Of a DNA stretch of 7,931 nt, positions 1-7,300 are shown piece after piece. Each line of letters opens with the position of its first letter. The first letter of the stretch is position 1. The notes beneath the pieces were generated by a model that was not told where the DNA came from, did no database searches, and worked only from the letters and a program-made list of their open reading frames with translations. Position numbers and translations under genes: made by a program. The stretch comes from Legionella longbeachae. GTDB taxonomy: Bacteria; Pseudomonadota; Gammaproteobacteria; Legionellales; Legionellaceae. The stretch covers positions 1 to 7,931 of the forward strand of contig JACPOX010000107.1 of NCBI GenBank assembly GCA_016191305.1, in the 5' to 3' direction.

Positions 1-1287
1 AATCCTAATCGCAGTATGGTGTTACAAAAAAATCCTAATTTTCGCGAAACTTATTTCCCAAATACAGGTTCTGAGGCTGACAAAATATTAGGCTATTTAG
101 CCAATGCAGGAAAGCGTTTACCTTTAATTGATAAAGCAATTTTTACTTTGGAAAAAGAATCTATTCCTCGTTGGAATAAGTTTTTACAAGGTTATTATGA
201 TATTTCAACAATTGGAGCAGATAGCTTTGATCAGGCGATTCACATTGATAAGAAAGGCGATGCAACATTGACTCGGGATATGCGCAAGAAACATATTTCT
301 TTAAGCCGGACTTTGCAAGCGAGTACCTTTTATATGGGATTTAATATGCTCGATAGTGTGGTGGGTGGATCAAGTGAACGTGCGCGCAAATTAAGACAAG
401 CAATTTCTATAGCTGTAAATTATGATGAAAATATAGCCATTTTTTTTAATGGGCGTGGATTCGCGGCTCAAGGACCTATTCCTCCAGGAATCTTTGGTTA
501 TAAAGAAGGAGAGAATGGGATTAATCCTTATGTTTATGAATGGAAAGATAATGAAGCCGTGCGAAGACAAATTAGTGATGCCAAAAAACTTATGGTTGAA
601 GCAGGATATCCAGAGGGAATTGACCCCACAACCGGTAATCCATTAATTCTTCATTATGATGCCAATACTACGGGTGGTCCCGAAGATAAAGCACGATTTG
701 ATTGGATGCGTAAACAATTTGACAAAATTGGTATTGATTTGAATATAAGGGCGACTATGTATAATCGCTTCCAAGAAAAAATGCGTACGGGAGATTCACA
801 AATATTTAGTTGGGCATGGATAGCTGATTATCCAGATCCAGAAAATTTTCTTTTCCAATTATATGGTGGAAATGGCAAGGTAAAGTTTGGAGGGGAAAAT
901 GCTGCAAATTATCAAAATTCAGAATTTGATCATCTCTTTAATTTAATGAAAAATCGAAAAAATGATCCGCAAAGACAGGTACTCATTGATCACATGGTAA
1001 ATATTGTAAGAAGAGATGCTCCTTGGATTTGGGGCATACATCCTGAAGAGTTTATTTTATCTCAGGGTTGGGTTTCTCGTGTTAAGCCTAATACGATATC
1101 TAATGCGAATTTAAAATATACGGCAATCAATGTTGCAGAACGAAATAAATTGAGGCTTTTGTGGAATCAACCAATTTTTTGGCCTTTGATTTTATTATTT
1201 TTACTTATTCTATTCCTGGTTATGCCATTGGTTGTTGCTTATTATAAAAAAGAGAAACTACCTGCAGAAAGGATTCATATACCATGA
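1..1287 (+). CDS. Peptide ABC transporter substrate-binding protein (SBP family 5), 5' end outside the window
   Basis: C-terminal 428 residues of a family 5 solute-binding protein (OppA/DppA/YejA class), which captures peptides or similar solutes in the periplasm and hands them to the permeases encoded next. The frame is open from base 1 (NPNRSMVLQKNPNFRE), so the ATG at 16 is internal: SMVLQKNPNFRE matches the family segment usually about 200-300 residues into the protein. Further family signatures are TFYMGFNMLD followed by RKLRQAISIAVNYDE, GPIPPGIFGY, and WAWIADYPDPENFLFQLYGG. After the globular domain, bases about 1171-1245 encode a hydrophobic stretch (FWPLILLFLLILFLVMPLVV) and then YYKKEK, which reads as a C-terminal inner-membrane anchor with a short positively charged cytoplasmic tail. 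Classical OppA and DppA lack this. The TGA stop overlaps the next start as ATGA. Family call is secure; the substrate cannot be read. Confidence 0.93.
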   Translation, partial: NPNRSMVLQKNPNFRETYFPNTGSEADKILGYLANAGKRLPLIDKAIFTLEKESIPRWNKFLQGYYDISTIGADSFDQAIHIDKKGDATLTRDMRKKHISLSRTLQASTFYMGFNMLDSVVGGSSERARKLRQAISIAVNYDENIAIFFNGRGFAAQGPIPPGIFGYKEGENGINPYVYEWKDNEAVRRQISDAKKLMVEAGYPEGIDPTTGNPLILHYDANTTGGPEDKARFDWMRKQFDKIGIDLNIRATMYNRFQEKMRTGDSQIFSWAWIADYPDPENFLFQLYGGNGKVKFGGENAANYQNSEFDHLFNLMKNRKNDPQRQVLIDHMVNIVRRDAPWIWGIHPEEFILSQGWVSRVKPNTISNANLKYTAINVAERNKLRLLWNQPIFWPLILLFLLILFLVMPLVVAYYKKEKLPAERIHIP

Positions 1288-2261
1288 TGAAGTATTTGCT
1301 GCGCCGCATCATTTATTCCATTCCTATTCTTTTTGGGATTAATTTGCTTACTTTTATGTTATTTTTTATGGTGAATACACCGGATGATATTGCTCGTATG
1401 CATTTAGGGCAAAAAAATGTTGGGCAACAAGAAATTGAAATTTGGAAAGCCACGCACGGTTATAATTTGCCTTTGTTTTATAATGAGCAAAAAGAGAGTG
1501 TGCAGGTGATTGAACAGACTTTATTTTTTCAAAAGTCACTGAAACTATTCACCTTTTCCTTTGGTATCTCTGATGCTGGACGCGATATAAGTCAAGATAT
1601 TGCTTACAGGATGTGGCCGAGTCTTTCTATTGCAATACCGGTTTTATTTTTGGAAGTAATTAGCACTATTATTTTGGCAATGGCTATGGCTTTTTTTCGA
1701 GGTACCTATCTTGATTTAACCGGCGTGGTGATTTGTATTGTTTTAATGTCGATTTCTAGTTTGTTTTATATTATTGGCGGTCAATATCTTTTTGGTAAAT
1801 TACTGCGTTTAGTACCTATTTCAGGTTATGACGGGGGTTTGCAAGCCCTAAAATTTGTGATTTTGCCGATTACAGTGGCAGTTCTTAGTAGTTTAGGAGC
1901 CGGTGGTCGTTGGTATCGTACTTTATTTTTGGAGGAAATGCATAAGGATTATGTTAAAACAGCAAGGGCTAAAGGTCTATCTGAGCAAAGAATAATGTTC
2001 AAACATGTGTTAAAAAATGCAATGCTCCCTATATTAACTGGAATTGTGGTTATTATTCCTACTTTATTCATGGGTAGTTTAATCTTAGAGTCTTTTTTTG
2101 GTGTGCCGGGTTTAGGTAGCTATACTATTGATGCAATTCAACAGCAGGATTTCGCTATAGTAAGAGCTATGGTGTTCTTGGGATCTATTCTTTATATTGT
2201 AGGCTTAGTTTTAACGGATTTCTCCTATATGTTGGTTGATCCACGAGTAAGATTAGCTTGA
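1284..2261 (+). CDS. Peptide ABC transporter permease, OppB/DppB type
   Basis: Inner-membrane permease of 325 residues, near the usual length for OppB/DppB/YejB, expected to form the translocation pore with the OppC-type protein encoded next. The N-terminus MMKYLLRRIIYSIPILFGIN is the typical start of the family. Hydrophobic segments lie at about residues 10-30, 113-138, 145-168, 190-207, 244-268 and 291-313. The cytoplasmic EAA loop that docks the ATPase is at about 221-250 (KDYVKTARAKGLSEQ then FKHVLKNAMLPI), with the invariant glycine at 231. GVPGLG at 273-278 and the terminal DPRVRLA are also family hallmarks. AAAGGA at 1268-1273 lies 10 bases before the ATG at 1284 and favours it over the ATG at 1287. 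The four-base overlap with the binding-protein gene suggests translational coupling within one operon. Confidence 0.93.
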   Translation: MMKYLLRRIIYSIPILFGINLLTFMLFFMVNTPDDIARMHLGQKNVGQQEIEIWKATHGYNLPLFYNEQKESVQVIEQTLFFQKSLKLFTFSFGISDAGRDISQDIAYRMWPSLSIAIPVLFLEVISTIILAMAMAFFRGTYLDLTGVVICIVLMSISSLFYIIGGQYLFGKLLRLVPISGYDGGLQALKFVILPITVAVLSSLGAGGRWYRTLFLEEMHKDYVKTARAKGLSEQRIMFKHVLKNAMLPILTGIVVIIPTLFMGSLILESFFGVPGLGSYTIDAIQQQDFAIVRAMVFLGSILYIVGLVLTDFSYMLVDPRVRLA

Positions 2262-2277
2262 TAAGGATGAGGCGAAA

Positions 2278-3621
2278 ATGACTTTTGACCTTCTATGGAC
2301 GGATAAATGTTTTCTAATTTTATTAACTTCTGCCACGTTAGTCATTTTGTTCAGTTTGCGCAAGCAACACATAAGACAAGCATTTTCCATTATGATGCAC
2401 AAACCTATAGCTGTAAGTGCTGGTATCATTCTTATTTTTTTTATAGTGATCGGAGTGCTGGATTCCATTCATTTTGTTCCAGCAAAACATGCCTCAGAAT
2501 CATCCATTTCACTCTTGGATAAAATGTTAGCTCCTATAGATGTCTCTTGTGAAAAAACTTACTCTGCACCTATGGCTTTAAGACAATTTAATACTGAAAC
2601 AGTGTTGGTTGATGGTGTGGTCAAACAAATCCATCCATTGCTTATTTACCCATCCAATCGAGTGAAAAATGAGATGGGAAAAAATCAAATTATAAAAAAC
2701 ACGCTTTGCTATGCTTTGCTATGTGGTTTTTTAACAATGATTTTTTTGGGACTTTCACTGTTTTTTGTTCGCTTTTGTATGCAGATATATCCTATTTTTG
2801 TTTTGAGCCCAACAATTTTTAGTACTTTAATCACTTTAGGCTTTCTTATTTTTTTTGTGGTTCTTGGATATGAATTGTCACGAACATTTCATGTATTTGG
2901 CACGGGACAAATTGGACAAGATATTTTTTACTTTACAATTAAAAGTATTCGTACCGGTTTGGTAATCGGTTTTTTAACTACTTTATTTATGATGCCTATT
3001 GCTTTATTTTTGGGTATCGTCGCTGGATACTTTGGTGGTTTGGCTGATGATTTGATTCAATATGTTTATACTACCTTAAGTTCTATTCCTGGTGTTTTAT
3101 TAATAACGGCCTCTGTCTTATCTTTACAAGTTTATATTACGAATCATCCCGAGCAATTTACTACTTTAGCTCAAAATGCTGATGCACGTCTGTTGGCACT
3201 TTGTTTCATTCTTGGTGTAACTAGTTGGACCAGTTTATGTCGACTATTACGTGCTGAAACCTTGAAGTTACGCGAAGTAGATTATGTTCAGGCTGCCAGA
3301 GCTTTAGGTTCGAATTGGTTTACCATTATTCGAAAACATTTAATACCTAATGTGATGCATATTGTAGTGATTACATTGGTATTGGATTTTAGTTTTTTAG
3401 TGATGGCTGAGGCGCTTTTGTCTTATGTAGGGGCTGGGGTTTCACCAATGACTATTAGTTGGGGGAATATGATCAATAGTGCACGGCTAGAACTAGCACG
3501 TACTCCTGTGATTTGGTGGCCGATGCTCGCAGCTTTTGTTTTTATGTTTTTGTTGGTCTTATCAATTAATTTATTTGCTGATGCAGTCAGGGATGCATTT
3601 GATCCACATCATGATCCCTGA
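2278..3621 (+). CDS. Peptide ABC transporter permease, OppC/DppC type, enlarged
   Basis: Second permease of the importer, 447 residues against about 300 for OppC/DppC and about 340 for E. coli YejE. The C-terminal half is the normal BPD_transp_1 domain: GTGQIGQDIF (208-217) stands where the family usually has GTDxxGRD, then SIRTGLVIGFLTTLF, GIVAGYFGGLADDLI (246-260), SSIPGVLLI, the ATPase-docking EAA loop DYVQAARALGSNW with IRKHLIPNVM (335-360), and LSYVGAGVSP followed by SWGNMI. The N-terminal half is expanded: hydrophobic segments at about 11-27 and 44-63, a loop of about 75 residues, then two more hydrophobic segments at about 141-165 and 176-199 before the GTG motif. The start follows the OppB-type stop by 16 bases, with AAGGA at 2263-2267 and GAGG at 2269-2272 as ribosome binding site. 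No ATPase gene follows. The permease call is secure; the role of the extra hydrophobic pair is unknown. Confidence 0.92.
   Translation: MTFDLLWTDKCFLILLTSATLVILFSLRKQHIRQAFSIMMHKPIAVSAGIILIFFIVIGVLDSIHFVPAKHASESSISLLDKMLAPIDVSCEKTYSAPMALRQFNTETVLVDGVVKQIHPLLIYPSNRVKNEMGKNQIIKNTLCYALLCGFLTMIFLGLSLFFVRFCMQIYPIFVLSPTIFSTLITLGFLIFFVVLGYELSRTFHVFGTGQIGQDIFYFTIKSIRTGLVIGFLTTLFMMPIALFLGIVAGYFGGLADDLIQYVYTTLSSIPGVLLITASVLSLQVYITNHPEQFTTLAQNADARLLALCFILGVTSWTSLCRLLRAETLKLREVDYVQAARALGSNWFTIIRKHLIPNVMHIVVITLVLDFSFLVMAEALLSYVGAGVSPMTISWGNMINSARLELARTPVIWWPMLAAFVFMFLLVLSINLFADAVRDAFDPHHDP
2703..2722. repeat. Perfect 10-bp tandem duplication inside the OppC-type permease gene
   Basis: GCTTTGCTAT occurs twice head to tail, with one further matching G after the second copy. 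It encodes part of the third hydrophobic segment (TLCYALLC). The unit is not a multiple of three, so loss or gain of a copy would shift the frame. Two copies may be chance in a skewed, leucine- and cysteine-rich stretch. Confidence 0.6.
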
Positions 3622-3636
3622 TAGGTAACTTTTTTT
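3587..3636 (+). terminator. Possible intrinsic terminator of the transporter operon
   Basis: TCAGGGAT (3587-3594) and ATCCCTGA (3614-3621) are perfect 8-base inverted repeats separated by a 19-base loop, and one more G-T pair (3586/3622) can form. The 3' arm contains the TGA stop of the permease. A T7 run (3630-3636) follows, after an 8-base gap. That gap and the large loop are poorer than in a textbook terminator. It sits between two convergent genes only 13 bases apart, where a terminator is expected. On the minus strand no T run follows the hairpin, so it would mainly serve the + strand. Confidence 0.4.
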
Positions 3637-4198
3637 AAATCTTCAAAGAAGAATAAGGAAAGTAGCGTTGATGCTCTTCGCGAATCGAATTCAATAAACC
3701 TTTACCATATTGCAAAGAAGAAGAACTGAAGAAAGTAAGACATTTTCCACTGAGTTTGTCCTTTCTATCTTCCATCTCATTTTTGATAGTGGAGCCAACA
3801 ATTTCAACAATATCACTATTTACCTTCATTAGTATTTTGATATTTTCTTCGTTTATTTCCGAACGACAATACATAGCGAATGAAGAAAATGCAGCTAATA
3901 ATTCCCACGGTCTTGATCTATAAGCAAGTTTCTGAACAGTATCTAAAATGAAATCCAAAGACAGCCTGGAGCTTGCTTGGCGTAAGGCAACAATTGTATT
4001 GGAGGAGGCGATTGAAAGGCCAGGGAAATAGGATGGGTTAATTTGTTCTATTTGATAAATTTGTTCGATGTGTTTTGCGTCGAACTCATCTAAAACGGTC
4101 GATAAAGAATCAAGTGCTTTAAATACATTGTTTTTAATTTTTTCACTCATTTGAGGATGCTTCTCGATGAGTTGTTTTTTGGCTAATTCTGGCTTCAT
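3635..4198 (-). CDS. Hypothetical protein, 187 residues, unrecognised family
   Basis: I do not recognise this protein. It has no signal peptide and no membrane segment, so it is probably cytosolic or exported by a signal I cannot see. The sequence is rich in Lys, Glu, Ile and Ser and looks largely helical. Charged N-terminal helices (about residues 1-50, including EKHPQMSEKIKNNVFKALD) are followed by a more hydrophobic centre (about 60-110, with LSLDFILDTVQKLAYRS and WELLAAFSSFAMYC), a charged segment (about 113-147), a serine run (SSSSS near 157-161) and a tail ending REEHQRYFPYSSLKI. Cysteines are at 111 and 153. The start is well supported: AGGAGA (4205-4210 read in reverse) is 6 bases before the ATG, and a good promoter lies just upstream. 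It is convergent with the peptide importer and divergent from dnaE, so it is probably its own transcription unit. An intact frame with proper expression signals argues for a real gene. Confidence 0.85.
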   Translation of the reverse strand: MKPELAKKQLIEKHPQMSEKIKNNVFKALDSLSTVLDEFDAKHIEQIYQIEQINPSYFPGLSIASSNTIVALRQASSRLSLDFILDTVQKLAYRSRPWELLAAFSSFAMYCRSEINEENIKILMKVNSDIVEIVGSTIKNEMEDRKDKLSGKCLTFFSSSSLQYGKGLLNSIREEHQRYFPYSSLKI

Positions 4199-4225
4199 TG
4201 AATATCTCCTATTTCAAGAGCGGCA

Positions 4226-4253
4226 ATTATACATTCAGAAAATATAAGTTCAA
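4226..4253 (-). promoter_or_regulatory. Sigma70-type promoter of the 187-residue protein gene
   Basis: Read on the minus strand, TTGAAC (4248-4253) and a perfect TATAAT (4226-4231) are separated by 16 bases. Transcription would start near 4219, giving a leader of about 20 bases that carries the AGGAGA ribosome binding site. Position and spacing make this the best promoter in the divergent gap. Confidence 0.7.
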
Positions 4254-4260
4254 TAAACAC

Positions 4261-4307
4261 TTAATGCACCATATGCAAAGTATCTGAATTAGGTTAAAGT
4301 GCATCAA
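4261..4307. repeat. Imperfect inverted repeat in the divergent intergenic region
   Basis: TTAATGCAC (4261-4269) is matched by GTGCATCAA (4299-4307), 8 of 9 bases in inverted orientation with 29 bases between the arms. The arms lie just upstream of the minus-strand -35 element and over the candidate dnaE promoter spacer, a suitable place for a shared operator. No known regulator site is recognised, and the AT-rich context makes chance possible. Confidence 0.3.
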
Positions 4308-4321
4308 TTACACTTCATAAT
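4293..4321 (+). promoter_or_regulatory. Weak candidate promoter for dnaE
   Basis: CATAAT (4316-4321) is a five-of-six match to the -10 consensus. The hexamer 17 bases upstream, GTTAAA (4293-4298), matches the -35 consensus at only three positions. Transcription would begin near 4328, about six bases before the dnaE ATG, giving a nearly leaderless message. I see no better + strand promoter in the 135-base gap, but dnaE could also be transcribed from elsewhere. Confidence 0.3.
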
Positions 4322-4333
4322 CTTTATTAGCTT

Positions 4334-7300
4334 ATGCAACAACGTTTTGTCCATTTACGTGTACATACAGAGTTTTCTTTGGTTGATGGTTTGGTGCGAG
4401 TTAAACCTTTGATGAAAGTTTTACCATCAAAAGGAATGTGTGCTGTAGCATTGACTGACTATTGCAATTTGTTTGCTGCGGTGAAGCATTATAAGAGTGC
4501 TGTTGATGCTGGAATCAAACCTATTATTGGTAGTGATTTACCTTGCCATGATCCTGAACAACCTGAGCGTGTTTTTTCTTTAGTTCTTTTATGTCTCAAT
4601 GCACAAGGATATAAAAATCTAACCTGCCTTATTTCCAAAGCTTATCAAGAAGGACAGTATCTAGGTCAACCGAGAGTACAAAATCAGTGGGTTGCTGAAT
4701 ATGCCGAGGGCCTTATTGCTTTATCAGGCGGCAGATTGGGGGATATTGGACAAGCCTTGTTAGCCAATGATGAAGAGTTAGCCAAAAGTTTAGCCAGGTA
4801 TTGGCAGGCACTTTTCCCTAATCGTTTTTATTTAGAGATTCAACGTACAGGTCGATCTGATGAGACACTGTATAATGAAAAACTCATAACTTTAGCTGAT
4901 GAACTGCAATTACCTTTAGTAGCCACCAATGACGTGCGTTTCCTGAATCAAGAAGATTTTGAGGCGCATGAAGCTCGTGTTTGTATTCATGAGGGTTATA
5001 CTCTTGCCGATCCCAGGCGAGTGCAACAATACAGTGCGCAACAGTATTTACGTTCTGCTGACGAAATGATGGCTTTATTTTCTGATTTGCCTTCAGCGAT
5101 TGAGAATACCGTAGAAATCAGCAAAAGATGCACAGTAAAGCTCGACTTAGGTAATAATTATCTACCTAACTTCCCCATTCCTGAGGGATCTACTGTTGAA
5201 AATTATTTATCTCATTTATCACAAATCGGTTTAGAAGAACGCTTACAGCAAATAATTAAAATTAAATCAATAGAAGAACCTCAAGTGTTCCGAGAGGAAT
5301 ATGACAAGCGCCTACAAATAGAATTAGACGTCATTAATAATATGGGATTTGCTGGTTATTTTCTTATTGTTGCCGATTTTATTCAGTGGGCAAAGACAAA
5401 TGGAGTACCCGTGGGACCAGGACGTGGTTCTGGAGCTGGTTCATTGGTTGCTTATGCTTTAAAAATTACTGACTTAGATCCTTTGGAATATGAATTGCTT
5501 TTTGAGCGATTTTTAAACCCGGAACGGGTTTCCATGCCTGACTTTGATATTGATTTTTGTATGGAAGGGCGCGATCGGGTTATTGATTATGTAGCCGAGA
5601 AATACGGTAGGCAAAGTGTATCGCAAATTATTACTTTTGGTACTATGGCTGCAAAAGCAGTTGTGCGTGATGTAGGGCGTGTGTTGGGACATCCTTATGG
5701 ATTTGTTGATAAATTAGCAAAATTGATTCCTTTTGAGATAGGTATTACTTTAAATAAGGCCTTGGAACAGGAAGAAGAACTTAGACGTCGCTATACTGAA
5801 GAAGAGGAAGTAAAAGAACTTATTGATCTAGCATTAAAGCTTGAGGGTATCACTCGTAATGCTGGAAAACATGCTGGAGGTGTAGTCATTGCACCCTCTA
5901 AACTTACTGATTTTACTGCAATTTATTGTGAAGAAGGCTCTACACAAATTGTCAGCCAATTTGATAAAGATGACGTTGAATCGGCGGGTTTGGTCAAGTT
6001 CGACTTTTTGGGTTTACGGACGTTGACTATTATCGATTGGGCATTGACTACAGTTAACAAGCAACGTAGAGTTGAAGGACTCTCTCCAGTAGATATCGCT
6101 CAAATACCCACAGATGATACTGCTACATTTGATCTATTAAAAGGCTGTAAAACAACTGCGGTATTTCAGCTAGAATCTCGTGGTATGAAGGAATTAATCA
6201 ACCGCCTGCAACCGGATTGTTTTGAGGAAATTATTGCTTTAGTGGCTTTATTTAGACCGGGTCCTTTACAATCTGGAATGGTAGATGATTTTATTGATCG
6301 TAAACATGGACGAGCAGTAGTCGATTATCCACATCCTGATTTGGAACCCATTTTAAAACCAACTTATGGCGTTATTTTATATCAAGAACAAGTAATGCAA
6401 ATTGCTCAGGTTTTAGCAAATTATACTTTAGGCGCAGCTGACTTATTGCGACGAGCAATGGGAAAGAAAAAGCCAGAAGAAATGGCAAAGCAAAGGGAAA
6501 TTTTTACAACAGGAGCTACAGCTCGAGGCGTCGATGAAAAGGTTGCTACCCACATCTTCGATTTAATGGAAAAATTTGCGGGCTATGGCTTCAATAAATC
6601 ACATTCTGCAGCTTATGCTTTAGTTGCCTACCAAACTGCTTGGCTCAAAACCCATTATCCTGCGGCTTTTATGGCTGCTGTGATGTCCTCTGATATGGAT
6701 AATACGGATAAAGTAGTGACCTTTATTGATGAATGTGCCCATATGAAACTTAAGGTTTTGCCCCCATCAATTAATCAATCCATGTACCCCTTCACGGTTA
6801 CTGATGATAGTTCCATTGTTTATGGGCTTGGTGCTATAAAGGGTGTTGGTGAGACCGCTATTGATTGTATTACCCGGGAACGTGGTTTACGAGGGATCTA
6901 TACGGATTTATTTGCTTTTTGTCAGCGTCTTGATTTACGGAAAGTAAATCGCAGAGTATTAGAAGCGCTTATCAAAAGTGGTGCTTTTGATGATTGGAAA
7001 ATAGAACGAGCAGTTTTGACTGCTTCTTTGGAAAAAGCTCTAAAAGTTGCTGAAAAAGAACATCAAAATCAATCCAGTGGTCAATTTGATTTATTTTCAT
7101 TATTGGAAGACGATGCCAGTAAGCAAGAATACATATCTTGTAAACCTTGGCCTGAGGCGCAGCGGTTGGAAGGTGAGCGGGAAGTATTGGGTTTTTATTT
7201 GACTGGTCATCCTGCGGATCAATACCGACGTGAATTTGGGGATTTTATTGTACCCATCAGTCAATTAAATCCATCGATGCAAAAAAAAGCAATGATTTGT

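Noticed and set aside
449..646. 65-residue + strand open frame inside the binding-protein gene
   Set aside because: Shadow frame fully inside a well-supported gene, with no family resemblance.
16..1287. ATG at 16 as the real start of the binding protein
   Set aside because: The frame is open to base 1 and the residues around it (RSMVLQKNPNFRE) belong to the interior of family 5 binding proteins; no signal peptide follows it.
2253..2522. Two 71-residue open frames (one per strand) overlapping the start of the OppC-type permease
   Set aside because: Both lie over a clear permease frame and have no recognisable features.
435..2860. T8 runs at 440-447, 2435-2442 and 2849-2856 as phase-variation tracts
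   Set aside because: They are expected in AT-rich DNA encoding Phe/Ile-rich segments, and all frames are intact.
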